DNA of 64,000 bases, taken from Conus ventricosus (taxonomy: Eukaryota; Mollusca; Gastropoda; Neogastropoda; Conidae). Positions 21,656 through 34,330 of the stretch are shown here, piece by piece; the first letter of the stretch is position 1, and each line of letters begins with the position of its first letter. A program made the position numbers and the translations under genes. The notes beneath the pieces are model-generated. The model saw only the letters and a program-made list of their open reading frames with translations, ran no database searches and was not told where the DNA came from. The stretch covers positions 43,729,978 to 43,793,977 of the forward strand of contig CM031595.1 of the NCBI GenBank assembly GCA_018398815.1, given 5' to 3'.

Positions 21656-22130
21656 TGCAAAAGCCGAAATGAGGCATCACGCAATAACCAAACAGAAGGC
21701 ATCATGCAATAGCCAAACTGAAGGCATCACGCAATAACCAAACAGAAGGCACCATGCCAGAGCCAAACTGAAGGCACCATGCCAGAGCCAAACTGAAGGC
21801 TCCATGCCACAGCCAATCTGAAGGCACCACTCAATAGCCAAACTAAAAGCACGATGCCATACCAAGCTTTAAGGCGCGACGCAATAACAGAACTAAAGGC
21901 ACCATGCAATAACAGAACTAAAGGCACCATGCAAGAGCTATACTGAAGGCATCGTACTATTGCCACACTAAAGGCACAATGCCATACCAAACTGAAGGCA
22001 CCACGCAATAACAAAACTAAAGGCATCATGCAAGAGCCAAACTGAAGGCATCGTCCTATTGTCAAATTAAAGGCACAATGCAAAAGCCAGATTGGAGTTC
22101 CGTGCAACAGCCGACCATGCACTAACTAAA
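21656..22130. repeat. 25-bp minisatellite, about 19 units
   Basis: Diverged repeats of a unit like GCAATAACCAAACTGAAGGCACCAT. Variants alternate AATAAC, AATAGC, AAGAGC and CAGAGC in the first half and ACTGAAGGC or ACTAAAGGC in the second. Long minus frames (for example 21727-22122) are repeat translations. Confidence 0.93.
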
Positions 22131-22939
22131 CCAAAGGCTCCATACCCTAGCCAAACCATCACCTTGAGATTTGTTAAACCCTGACCCTGGCTGTGGCTCC
22201 CTTTCGGTGTCTGCCCGGTGGACTTGGCGGTACAGCACCAAAGTTCGTGGCCAGACGTGGTGAGTTCGAATCCTTCTGAACCCCATTCCCATCCCCTCCC
22301 CCACCCCCCCAAAAAGCCATTTACAGCAGAGGAAATAAAGATGAAAAAAAAAGAAAAGCCCGCAAAATGCTATCATTTACTGCTCTTTTTCTTCTGTTTT
22401 TTTTCTATCTCTGTTCTGTGCCTTTTTTCTGTCACCTCCTTCCTTGGTTAGCCTGAAGTGAAAACCCACCAACTTCGGGAGTTATAAACAAGGAACACAC
22501 GTAGTGAATTCTTTTAAACACCATTGTCACTCTTCTCAATATATTTCTTGTACGGTTACCACTTTTTTAGAAAAGATCTCTGGAACTTTCTTCTTGTTCT
22601 TTTCTTTTTTTTTTTTTCCTTTTCTTTTCAGAAATGAACTTTTCTCTGATCTTACAATTATTTGTTGATATTCAAATTTCCTGTCTACAGGTCGTGGGGA
22701 ATTAAGCTAGAAATCCAGTCGTAAAAGGCTCTGTGTGGCTTTGTGGGCTACAATGAAGTGAAACTGAACCTGAAGGCTTGTATACCCTCTACCATAATCC
22801 ATGGACCTCAACAGACGTAAACTGCTATATGGCCGCAGCACCAATCTCAGGGAAGTTTACAGAAAACGTTCGGCTAGCCACAACAGCCGACACATACGCA
22901 TAATGTTGGCAGTTTGCTTGTATATGTGTTAAGCACATC
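22131..22939. other. Intergenic sequence with a possible degraded tRNA-like box
   Basis: GAGTTCGAATCCT at about 22261-22273 resembles an RNA polymerase III B box, but no convincing A box precedes it. T-rich tracts lie at about 22390-22430 and 22600-22625. No gene found. Confidence 0.45.
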
Positions 22940-23642
22940 CTAATCCACCTCATCTTTGATTAACTCAAGAAAAAAAAATCTCTGTAAACACTGTCGGTCA
23001 GAAAGTAAAAGAAATCTCTCCCAATTAATACCGCCATCATCATTCCCCCCCCCCCCCCCCCCCCCCCCCCCCTCGTCCATGCACTCCATAAATAGTAACG
23101 TACGCTGATTGGTCCACATAATCACCGTGAGTCTCATCCTTACGACGTGACACTATCTTCAAGGGAATCCTCTCTCTCTCTCTCTCTCTCTCCTCCTCTC
23201 TCTCTCGTAAAAAGTGTTATAATCGGTCGGAAAATCGACACGTGGAGAAAAGCGGCAGGCACGTGCTATAAACTCGCCATCCCGTTCCTCTCGATCGCAC
23301 CTCTGACGCGCGGCGCCTGTGCGCTCGATTCGCCCTCCTGCCGTCCCCCGCCCCCTCGTTCTCACCCCCACCACGCTCCTCCTCCCCCCCCCCCCCCTAT
23401 CAACCTCAACCCCACCCCCCACCCCATCCCCCCAATGCCCTCGCCCACCCTCTACCTCCGTCCGCCCGCCCGCCCGCCCGCCCGCTCGGTTCCCCTGACA
23501 ACCCCGCTCGTGCCATTCGGAAGTATAGATTGCAAGTCTGGCGCAGCTGTTGGGCTGCTTAAATCATACGCCGTGTGTTAGTCTGTCTGTGTGCGTCGGC
23601 GTGTTTGGATGGGTGGAGACAGAGACAGTGAGAGAGACAGAC

Positions 23643-23687
<45 letters not shown>

Positions 23688-24017
23688 CGAGAGACAAAGA
23701 GAGAGAGAGAGAGGTGGTTTGTGAATGGGGGGGGGGAGCAAATGGGGATGAGTAGTGGGTGAAAGGCGAGGGATAATGGGGTGGACGGGGGGGGGGGGGG
23801 GGGGGGGGAGGGAGCAGGTGGTTAAGTCCCCATCGTGTATTATGGTTTTTATGGCCCAGTAGATTACGGAGGGGATACAGAAGAGGGTGAAATTGGTTGG
23901 GGGGGGGGGGGGGGGGGGGGGTGGGGGTGGTGTGGAAGGGGGGGGGGGGGGAGATTGCGGACAAAGGTGGGGGTTATGTAGTTATGATCTGGTGTCCTGT
24001 AATGTGTTGTTGCAGGA

Positions 24018-24073
<56 letters not shown>

Positions 24074-24092
24074 TGTGTGTGTGTTGCGTGCG

Positions 24093-24137
<45 letters not shown>

Positions 24138-24171
24138 TGTGTGCGTGCGTCCGTGTGTGTGTGTGTGTGTG

Positions 24172-24208
<37 letters not shown>

Positions 24209-24276
24209 ATGTTTCTGTGCATACCCACCCCCACCCCATCCCCGTGCGCACACACAAACGCGCGCGCTCGTGTGTG

Positions 24277-24312
<36 letters not shown>

Positions 24313-24442
24313 CTGGGTGTCATATAACTCAAAGGGATCCCAATGAGAGAGAGAGAGAGAGAGAGAAGAGATGAGAGAGAGAGGAGAGAGAGAGAGAGAG
24401 AGAGATGTTGACAAGAATGGGATATGGCAGATAAGACACGTA

Positions 24443-24531
<89 letters not shown>

Positions 24532-24547
24532 CAACCCATCCTCGCTC

Positions 24548-24600
<53 letters not shown>
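22940..24600. repeat. Dense simple-repeat block (C, G, CT, GA, GT, GTCT)
   Basis: C run at 23045-23072, (CT)n at 23167-23210, C-rich DNA at 23340-23450, CCGC repeats at about 23461-23485, GA/GACA at about 23620-23715, G runs at about 23788-23808 and 23899-23951, and interrupted (GT)n at 24017-24320. Next come (GA)n at 24343-24405 and (GTCT)n(CT)n at 24441-24596. All long frames here (149, 186 and 185 aa) are repeat translations. Confidence 0.95.
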
Positions 24601-24601
<1 letters not shown>

Positions 24602-25205
24602 TGGCTTTGGTATTGTTTGGCTGGGCAGGGGTATTGGTTACGAATATGGCTCTATTGCGAAATTCAAAGGCAGGCTTATTTCCTGCTTAAAAGCTAACCG
24701 GGCAGACAGCGAGAGATGGTGTTGATAGATATGAACATGTCTGTTCTTTTAAAGGGTTGTTGTTATTGTTGCTGTTGTTGTTGTTAGGTAAGAAAAGCAC
24801 CTAACAATTGTTACAAAGAAATAACGAAGAGACAGGTCCACCAGATTTAACTTGATGGTCAGTGGTTTGCAAAATTGTATGCAATGGTTTGTCACTTATG
24901 AACTGTTCCATTGATCGACATCATTTGCCCATTCCGTAAAGTGAATATGAAAACGAAAAACATTTTTGTACTATTGTACCATGTGCGTCGTCTACGCTGA
25001 CAAACATACACACTGCAGTGTGCTTCTTCCCCGCCCCTCCTCCCCTCCCGACTACGATGGTTTGTTTTCCTTTATTCCACCATGAAGGTCACATTATGCA
25101 GGGGCGGATCACTTATGAGAAGGGGGTATAGAACGTGAGTTTGCCAGCCATGAAGAGTGAGAATGGGGGTTCTAGAAACCCTAAAACCTCCTCTCGTCGG
25201 CCCCG
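24601..25205. other. Intergenic sequence, no gene seen
   Basis: Ordinary complexity except a (GTT)n tract at about 24758-24786, which is followed by a short inverted repeat (TTAGGT...ACCTAA at about 24783-24804). Confidence 0.6.
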
Positions 25206-25265
25206 TTATCGTCATCATCATCATCATCCTCAATCATCATCATCATCATCATCATTCATCATCCA

Positions 25266-25302
<37 letters not shown>

Positions 25303-25450
25303 GTCGTCATCATCATCATCATCTCATCACATCATCGTTCGTCGTCGACGTCGTCGTCATCACATCATCATCATCATCGTCATCCATCATCATCATCGTC
25401 ATCATGATCATCATTGTCATCATCATCATCATCATTATCATCATCGGTCA
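25206..25450. repeat. Compound CAT/CGT trinucleotide array
   Basis: (CAT)n at 25213-25262 passes to (CGT)n at 25266-25301, then back to (CAT)n, (CGT)n and (CAT)n until about 25447. His, Arg, Val, Ile or Ser runs come out in different frames. None is credible as a protein. Confidence 0.95.
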
Positions 25451-25585
25451 TTCACATCACTCAATTATTGATAATGACAGTCTTATATTGTGCTTAGGGT
25501 ATGCTGTCTTGCTACGACGACAGTGGTGCATGTGTGCTTTTGATTGTGTCATGCAGTGCCATACATTCATCAATCAAGATGAGAA

Positions 25586-25589
<4 letters not shown>

Positions 25590-25628
<39 letters not shown>

Positions 25629-26030
25629 TCTCCGCTCTCTCTCTCTCTCTCTCGTGTGTGTGTATGTTTTGTAAGGGGAAGAGAGAGAGACATGAGAGAC
25701 CGATATATAGAAGACAGACAGACAGACAGAGACCGACAGCATGGGAAGGGAAGAGAGAGAGAGGGAGAAAGAGAGAGAGAAGGGGGGAGACGGAGGAGAG
25801 GGCGGGGGGAAGGAGAGGGGGGAGGAGAGAAGAGAGACGGACAGACAGACAGACGGACGAACAGAAGAGAGAGGAGGGAAGAGAGAGAGAGAGAGAAAAG
25901 GGGGGAGGACGGAGGGAGAGGGCGGGGGAGGAGAGGGGGGGGAGGGGAGGAGAGAGAAGAGGAGAGAGATGAGGAGAGGAAGAGGAGAGAGAGAGAGAGA
26001 AGAGAGAGAGAGAGGAGAGAGTCAAAAGAC
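25590..26030. repeat. CT then GA/GACA purine tract
   Basis: (CT)n at 25589-25652 and a short (GT)n are followed by 340 bp of GA-rich DNA with GACA blocks at about 25717-25732 and 25838-25853 and G runs. The plus frame to 26108 and the minus frame 25574-26092 are low-complexity artefacts. Confidence 0.95.
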
Positions 26031-26675
26031 ACGATTGCTCTATTCGTAAAGGCTTCGCCTTTTAGAAAGGGATTACACATTAAATGTTGCACAAAATGTT
26101 GGTCTTAATATTACACAAACATTTCGCCTTCACGGTGACTTGATAAATAAATAGCAGTTCAACACTATTCCCATATCATCACCAAATGAGATGGAGAGTG
26201 ACGGAGTCGGAAGGGAGGAAGGAGGGGAAGAGGGGGGGGGGGGTGGAAATGGGAAGGGTGGAGGAAGGGTGGGTGGGAGAAGGAGTTTAGCAGCGGGAAA
26301 GAGAGGCACAGACAAACAGCTGAATAAAAACACAGAACGAGAAGACGGAGGAGAATGTGAACGAATAATGAGAAGTTACAGAAAAAAAGAAGCAAGAAAA
26401 ACATAGCCATTTTGCCACTTTTTTTTCTATAACGACATGCTCAGGTGGGTTTTTTTTTTCTTATTTTTTTTCTTTTTCGCCAGTTGTCTCGCCAGGCAAA
26501 ATGATGAGCAGGAACCTGTGACCCAGCCAGCATGCTTCTGATGCCAGAGACCATGCCCGAAAAGCGCAAAGGCTGATTTATCACACAAAGAAAGCGGCGC
26601 CAGCCTTCATGCCCAGTTTCTTGGAAGTTTACAGCAATGCAACAAAATCGAGACAGTAGAAAACACCCACACGGT

Positions 26676-26678
<3 letters not shown>
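26031..26678. other. Intergenic sequence, no gene seen
   Basis: G-rich patch at about 26190-26285 and T-rich patches near 26420 and 26450-26476. No recognisable coding. Confidence 0.6.
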
Positions 26679-26720
<42 letters not shown>

Positions 26721-26729
26721 ACACACCAC

Positions 26730-26773
<44 letters not shown>

Positions 26774-26822
26774 CCACACACACACACACACACACAACAC
26801 ACACACACACACACACACACGA
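26679..26822. repeat. CA and CGCA microsatellite
   Basis: (CA)n at 26679-26719, (CGCA)n at about 26731-26773 and (CA)n at 26775-26820 with short breaks. Confidence 0.95.
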
Positions 26823-26938
26823 CTCATCTGCAAAAATAACGAAAATGAAAATGTACATGGGACAGCTAAAAGAGAGAGGAAAGGGAATTTTGCTGGAGCA
26901 GAAATGATGAATGTTGCATAATAAACGGCTGTCGATGC

Positions 26939-27520
<582 letters not shown>

Positions 27521-28030
27521 AGAGCTGGAACATGTTGTTGGCATTTGAATACATACATTCCTTTTTCAATTAGAATTCATGATCATGGATGGTATAAGGA
27601 CTTACGCCCTATTGATTGGCCTGGGTTTTGTTATTCAAAGCACAGTGAATTTTCTGCACTTAGTGTAAAGGAAATGAATGATATTCGACGTTGTTAGCGA
27701 CTGTGTACTGTTTTATTGTTTCTTCATAAAAAAAACTGAAATCGAAATCTATATTAAACACGGCTTTTTAAGATAATAGAAAAGTATTCGTTGAATTTCA
27801 TTTAAATTAATTTCTTTAACTCACGAATGGACACCCAATGAAAATAAGGCACAGAAATTTTGTTTGTTTCTTTCTTTCTTATATTGCATGAAATCTTTTC
27901 ATAACTCTGTGTAGGCATTCTGCCGTCGAGGGGTAATACCATAAAGTATTCACACCGCATATTTCTGTACATTTTGAGCTTGTTGTTCCTTCAAAAATTA
28001 CTTTCACGATCCTAACTTTGGTAGGTCTTT
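27521..28030. other. AT-rich intergenic sequence, no gene seen
   Basis: No frame or repeat of note. Confidence 0.6.
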
Positions 28031-28069
<39 letters not shown>

Positions 28070-28460
28070 CCTTCCACCCTCCCCCCCTCCCCCCCGGCCC
28101 CGCAGGCTACTACTGTTTGGATGTTTTGACTAAGAGGACAATAAATCTTCGACCTGTCTTGAGAGCGCCAGGGCCTAATCCTGGCCTCGTACAGATTCTG
28201 TGGGAAATTCCAGCCACGACACTGGAAGAGGCTGAAAAGAGATCGACACTGTGCGAAAACCAGAACATCTCCCACCTGCGGAGGTACGCCTCATACTGCC
28301 GCCTCCTTGTCGATGGCCTCCAGGGACCGCACAACATTTCGCAAGTCTCCTCTCCGTGAATGCCCTGTGCTTGATTGATTCCCTGATGATGATGATGATG
28401 ATGTCACTGCCTGCCACCCGTTGAAGTGTGCGTGTGTGTGTGTGTGTGTGTTGTGGTGTG

Positions 28461-28531
<71 letters not shown>

Positions 28532-28795
28532 CGCGAGCGCATGCGCGTGTGTGTGTGTGTGTGTGTGTTTGAGAGAGAGAGAGGGGGAGGGAGGGAAGGA
28601 GGGAGAAAGAGAGAGAAAGAGTGAGAGAGAGAGAGAAGGGAGAGAGAGCTGTGAAGTGTGTGTGCGCGTGTGGGGGAGGGAGCGCGCGTGTCCGTGTATG
28701 CGGGAGGGGGGTTGGGGGGGGGGGGGGAGGGGGGGGAGGAGGTGGATGCGCGCGCGCGTGTGAATGTGCATGCGTGTGTGTGTTGTGTGTGTGTG

Positions 28796-28834
<39 letters not shown>

Positions 28835-29030
28835 CGCGCGCGCGTATGTGGAGTGTTGGAGTGGGTGGGAGAGCTGCAATATCCTTTCCCTTTTCGGCAG
28901 GAGTGCCGGTCTAATGTTCTGTAATCACTCCCCGCCCCAAATCACTCCCCGGTGAGTGCAAAGGATCACTCCACGCCCCAAAATCACCCTGGGGAAGAAA
29001 TCCAGACCGACCTCCCCCTTTGTTCCCAAA

Positions 29031-29070
<40 letters not shown>
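28031..29070. repeat. C run, GT, GA and CA microsatellites around a short unique block
   Basis: C run at 28032-28067. A unique block of ordinary complexity follows at about 28100-28380 and ends in (GAT)n at 28384-28402. I could not identify it; the triplet tail could be the end of a short interspersed element. Then (GT)n at 28432-28488, (GA)n at 28489-28527, GT/GA/G-rich repeats to 28850, (CG)n at 28827-28844 and (CA)n at 29034-29068. Confidence 0.85.
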
Positions 29071-29071
<1 letters not shown>

Positions 29072-29511
29072 CTACGACAGTCTCAAAGCGTCCCAAACGA
29101 CAAAACAAATAATCACAACACAGTGCACCTGTTTGTGAGGGAAGGATTCTGAACCTGAGTCAGGAACAACTCTTCGCCCTGTTCCAGCACCACTGCCCTG
29201 GTGAGTGATTTGAGGAGACGGCCCACAAACATCCCATGGGGGGAATATTTATAGGCACGTGCCAAAACTTACCTGCTATCTAGTGACAGTGAAGGTTGTT
29301 GTTGTTGTTGTTGTCGTACCCCGGCTAAAAGACTCCTGGGATCATCCGAACAGCCGAAGTACTTGAACACTATGGTACAAATGCATCAGCTGGGGATGAG
29401 AACATGACGTGTGTGTGACCGTTTTTGATGACCCCGCCACGTGGGCAGCCACACTCCGACTTCGGGGGATTTTGAAGACTGATAATGTTATGCTAGGAGC
29501 TTGTCACGACT
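29071..29511. other. Intergenic sequence, no gene seen
   Basis: A (GTT)n tract lies at about 29293-29314. Otherwise unremarkable up to the start of the 34-bp minisatellite. Confidence 0.6.
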
Positions 29512-30595
29512 GAAGACAATCCCCGCAGAAGGTGGTTTTTACCGTGAAGACAATCCCCGCAGAAGGTGGTTTTTACCGTGAAGACAATCCCCGCAGAAGG
29601 TGGTTTTTACCGTGAAGACAATCCCCGCAGAAGGTGGTTTTTACCGTGAAGACAATCCCCGCAGAAGGTGGTTTTTACCGTGAAGACAATCCCCGCAGAA
29701 GGTGGTTTTTACCGTGAAGACAATCCCCGCAGAAGGTGGTTTTTTACCGTGAAGACAGTCCCCGCAGAAGGTGGTTTTTACCGTGAAGACAGTCCCCGCA
29801 GAAGGTGGTTTTTACCGTGAAGACAGTCCCCGCAGAAGGTGGTTTTTACCGTGAAGACATCCCCGCAGAAGGTGGTTTTTACCGTGAAGACAGTCCCCGC
29901 AGAAGGTGGTTTTTACCGTGAAGACATCCCCGCAGAAGGTGGTTTTTACCGTGAAGACAATCCCCGCAGAAGGTGGTTTTTACCGTGAAGACAATCCCCG
30001 CAGAAGGTGGTTTTTACCGTGAAGACAATCCCCGCAGAAGGTGGTTTTTACCGTGAAGACAGTCCCCGCAGAAGGTGGTTTTTACCGTGAAGACAGTCCC
30101 CGCAGAAGGTGGTTTTTACCGTGAAGACAATCCCCGCAGAAGGTGGTTTTTACGTGAAGACAATCCCCCAGAAGGTGGTTTTTACCGTGAAGACAATCCC
30201 CGCAGAAGGTGGTTTTTTACCGTGAAGACAATCCCCGCAGAAGGTGGTTTTTACCGTGAAGACAATCCCGCAGAAGGTGGTTTTTACCGTGAAGACAGTC
30301 CCCGCAGAAGGTGGTTTTTACCGTGAAGACAGTCCCCGCAGAAGGTGGTTTTTACCGTGAAGACAATCCCCGCAGAAGGTGGTTTTTACCGTGAAGACAA
30401 TCCCCGCAGAAGGTGGTTTTTACCGTGAAGACAATCCCCGCAGAAGGTGGTTTTTTACCGTGAAGACAATCCCCGCAGAAGGTGGTTTTTACCGTGAAGA
30501 CAATCCCGCAGAAGGTGGTTTTTACCGTGAAGACAGTCCCGCAGAAGGTGGTTTTTACCGTGAAGACAATCCCCGCAGAAGGTGGTTTTTACCGT
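29512..30595. repeat. 34-bp minisatellite, about 32 units
   Basis: The unit is GAAGACAATCCCCGCAGAAG followed by GTGGTTTTTACCGT. Variation is concentrated in three places: ACAATCC, ACAGTCC or ACATCC near the start; CCCCGC or CCCGC; and five or six T. A block with a six-T unit followed by a CCCGC unit occurs at about 30206 and again at about 30446, so a seven-unit segment appears duplicated. The unit length is not a multiple of three, so the repeat has no constant frame. Confidence 0.97.
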
Positions 30596-30599
30596 TTCC

Positions 30600-30705
30600 T
30601 CTTTTTTGAAATGTGAAGCGCTGTTGAGCATTTTGATGATAATATGCGCTATAGAAATACACATTATTATTATTGTTATTATTATTATTATCATTATTAA
30701 TTGAC
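30600..30705 (+). repeat. LINE/SINE 3' tail with ATT repeats
   Basis: GAAGCGCTGTTGAGCATTTT and ATGCGCTATAGAAATAC lead into (ATT)n. This end form, a short stem with GCGCTATA before a triplet tail, is familiar from CR1/L2-type LINEs and the SINEs they mobilise. Clade assignment is inference. Confidence 0.6.
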
Positions 30706-31961
30706 CATGTGTCTCTGTACCACTCCATGAGCTTTAAGTGGACCATCACCAGACAGTGGTTTTGAACAAGAACGGGAAGGTTAGTCTGGATTTTCTCCGT
30801 GCGGGAGAGGGACGGGAGGGGAGGGGGAAGGGGGGGGGGGGGGGGGGGGGGGGGGGTGGGCTTTGGTGATGAACTTGGGCCCGTGCCCTTTCTCACCGTC
30901 CACCGGGGAGTTATTTCAGGCGTAGGGGTGATCACGGTACTGTGGCACCGTGCAGTCAGTCGGGAGGTGCGGGCTGTGGTGAGGAATCTCACACGCGCAT
31001 TACGGGTCTCTCTGCGGTGGTCGTCTGTCCATCCTTTCTTTGACTTTCTGGTCAGTCCATCTGCCCCGCAACCCCACCCCCACCCCCACCCCACCCATCC
31101 CCACCTCCACCTCCTAATTCACATGCATTGCAGTCCTGTCACACTCTCAATCATGTTTTGTTTTATTTACTACCTTTCGCTGGCTGCTTTGGGGGTGCTG
31201 TTGGATTCTCTTTTGAACCCCTGGTGGTGAGAACACCACAGAATTACGGACTGTGGTGTGTCCTATCTGACGCCAAGAGCACAGACACAATCAGCCGGTC
31301 TCCCTGATGAGTTCCGATCCAGCGGACGAAAGGCCTAGGAGCAGGCAATATAGATCTGCTTTCGAGGGATTGCGATGGTTCTGTCATGCAGCTAGTGAAG
31401 GGTTTCCATTATTTATGATATATATTTTCCCATTTTCTTAATCTTCATTTTTTTTTAAAAATTTTGACTCTAAGTCGCCAAGTCATTATTATAATGATGG
31501 AAGAATTGTTAACCTGCACTTGTTTTCCCCCGCTACTTAATTGTTCAATCATATTTTTTCTCAACAGTTTCCCGAGAATCACTTTCGTCTGGTATGAGTT
31601 GCTTTTGTTCGATGAGATTTTTTTTTTTTTTTTTTTTTTTTTTTGCTAATCATATCACAGCCAGCGACATTGTCTTCATGGTTTCTTTTCGTTTCACATT
31701 ATAGGGGATTTCCCCCCGCTTCTTTCTACCCGTATGATTCATCATTGAGTTTGTCGTCCTGGGATCATTTTGTGCTTCTGTTTCTTCGTAGCCCAACTGT
31801 TCTTGTTCAATAGACGACAGAGTGGGGACTGCGCGCTTCGGTTGTGTCTTGCTACAGTTCGTAAGGAATATCGATACTGTCGCCCATGTACGAGCCCGGG
31901 ATTGGCGCGTTTGCCACTGTTTTTGTCGAGAAGTGGTTTTGTTTTGTTTGTTTGTTGTTCG

Positions 31962-31962
<1 letters not shown>
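30706..31962. other. Intergenic sequence, no gene seen
   Basis: G run at about 30828-30856, a CACCCC-rich patch at about 31075-31105 and a 27-base T run at about 31617-31644. Frames are short and unfamiliar. Confidence 0.6.
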
Positions 31963-32010
<48 letters not shown>

Positions 32011-33058
32011 AAGGGGGGGGGGGGGGGGGGAGTCAATGTTTCTGGTGTCTGTGTGTGTGAAGGGGGGGGGGGGGGGAGTCAATGTTTATGGTGTATGTGT
32101 GGGTGAAGGGGGGGGGGGAGGAGTCAATGTTTCTGGCGTGTCTGTGTGTGTGAAGGGGGGGGGGGGTGTGAGTCCACTGTTCTGGTGTATGTGTGTGTGA
32201 AGGGGGGGAGTCAATGTTCTGGTGTCTGTGAGTGTGAAGGGGGGGGGGGGGAGTCATGTTTCTGGTGGCTGTGTGTTGTGAAAGGGGGGGGGGGGGGGGG
32301 GGAGTCAATCTTTTCTGGTGTCTGTGTGTGTGAGGGTGGGGGGGGGGGAGTCGATGTTTCTGGTAGCTGTGTGTTGAAGGGGAGGGGAGTGGAATCAATG
32401 TTTCTGGTGTCTGTGTGTGAAGGGGGGGGGGGGGAGGGGGAGTCCAATGTTTCTGGTGTCTGTTGTGTGTGAAGGGGGGGGAACAGCATGTTTTGGTGGC
32501 TGGTCTGTGTGTGTGAAGGGGGGGGGGGAGTCATGTTTCTGGTGTCTGTGTGTGTTGAAGGGAGAGGGGGGATCACGTGATTGTTTTCTGAGTGTCTGTG
32601 TGTGTGAAGGGGTGAGGGGGGAGTGACTGTTTTCTGGTGTCTGTGTGATGAATGGGGGGGGGGGGAGTCAATTGGTTACTTGTGTCAGTGTGTGTGAAGG
32701 GGGGGGGGGGGTAGTCAATGTTTCTGGTTGTCTGTGTGTGCAGGGGGGGGGGGGGGGGAGAGGGCGTCAATGTTTCTGGTGTCTGTGTGTGTGGAAGGGA
32801 GGGGGGGGGGAGTTCAATGTTTCTGGCGGCTGTGCTGTTGAAGGGGGGGGGGGGGAGGTCAATGTTTCTGGTGTTCTGTGTGTGGAAGGGGGGGGGGGGG
32901 GGAGTCAAGTTTCTGGTGGCTGTGTGTGTGAAGGGGGGGGGGGAGTCAAGGTTTCTGGTGTCCTGTGTGTGTGGAGGGGGGGGGGGGGAAGTCAATGTTT
33001 CTGGTGTCTTCTGATGTGTGTATGTGTGAAGTGGGGTAGTCAATGTTTCTGGTGTTGA
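31963..33058. repeat. G-rich minisatellite of about 44 bp, over 20 units
   Basis: After a (GT)n lead-in (31963-32009), units of the form AGTCAATGTTTCTGGTGTCT, GTGTGTGTGAA and a run of about 7-20 G repeat until 33058. Unit length and G-run length vary. The plus frames (for example 31886-32200) are Gly/Val/Cys repeat translations. Confidence 0.96.
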
Positions 33059-33791
33059 CTTCAAAGAACGGTTTGATTCCGCTCTCTGAAACAAAATACA
33101 CGGTCAACAAAATCGCCCCGGTCAGATCTTACGACTATGATTGAACTCACTAACCTCGACCCACCCTGTATCTGAAATGGGAGTGAGGAGAGAGAGAGAA
33201 CAGAGAGAAGAGAGACGACGAGAGAGAAGTTGAGAGAGGAGAGAGAGTGCGAGAGGAAAGAACAGACAGACAGACAGACAGACAGACCAGACAAGAGAGA
33301 GAGAGCAGAACAGACCTAGACACACAGACTGACAGATAAACAGACAGAAAACCGAGCCACGAGAGACCGAGAAGAGAAGACAGAGACAGGACAAAATAGT
33401 CAGGACAAGACAGCAAAACCGCAGAGAGAGAGACAGACAGACAGAGAATAACAACAACAACAACTATAGAAAATTGAACGTCAGGAGAGATGAGATCGTT
33501 GTTTGTGGTCCGTCCCCACGCCAACTCCTGGCAAAACTCCTCCTCACCCCCCCCCCCCCCCCCACAGTACCCCAACCCCTCTCATGCACCTGCGTCGTTG
33601 TCTTTCTTTATTTTTGCATTTTTTCCTCGTGGTGCGCACCACCGTCTAGCAGTAGTCTAGAACCACGGGAAACGACATCCCCCACATCCCCACCTGCCCT
33701 CTTCCCCTGTCCCTGTGGAAAAATGGAGCGATTTCTGCCACGATTAAGTTTTACTTACTTGGCAAGGCAGTAATTTCTTCTCTTCATAATT

Positions 33792-33856
<65 letters not shown>

Positions 33857-33963
33857 GGTCTGTTTCTCTGTCTGTTTCTCTCGGTTCTGTTTCTCTGTTT
33901 TTCCTCTGTCTCTGTCTTGTCTGTTCTCTCCTCTCTTCTCTCTCTTCTCTCTCTCTCTTCTCT

Positions 33964-33995
<32 letters not shown>

Positions 33996-34330
33996 GCTTT
34001 GCTTGATGGGCAGTCGTATACGGAATACTAATTTAGTTCATGAAGAACTGGTGAATATAGCCAGTATTTAACGTTCTCTTCCTCCTCTCTCTCTCTCCTC
34101 TCTCTCTCTCTCTCACTCTCTCTCTCCCTCTTCCTCTCTCTCTCTCGCCTACATACACACACACACCACACACACACACACAACATACACCCACACACCA
34201 CACACACACACACACTCGTCTATATCACATTAGTTTTTATGTGAAAAGAACGTTAAATGAAACTACTACTATTACTACTACTACTACTACTACTACTACT
34301 ATACTACTACTACTACTACGACTAACACAC
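33059..34330. repeat. GA, CT, CA and ACT simple repeats with short unique spacers
   Basis: GA/GACA-rich at 33182-33450, C run at about 33548-33562, interrupted (CT)n at 33790-34000, CT at 34083-34147, (CA)n at 34155-34215. A short tail-like sequence, GTTAAATGAAACTACTACT, follows into (ACT)n at 34262-34320. It resembles the 3' tail of a SINE. Confidence 0.9.

Noticed and set aside
21727..22122. 131-aa minus-strand Trp/Leu-rich repeat protein
   Set aside because: Translation of the 25-bp minisatellite. Each unit shifts frame.
23974..24534. 186-aa minus-strand Thr/His protein
   Set aside because: Direct translation of (CA)n and (GA)n tracts.
25404..26108. 234-aa plus-strand protein
   Set aside because: Arg/Glu/Gly string made by GA and G-rich repeats.
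28175..28879. 234-aa minus-strand protein
   Set aside because: Made of CA, CT and GC microsatellites with a short unique end. No recognisable domain.
29512..30595. CRISPR-like regular repeats
   Set aside because: The 34-bp units are head to tail with no unique spacers, and the DNA is plainly eukaryotic.
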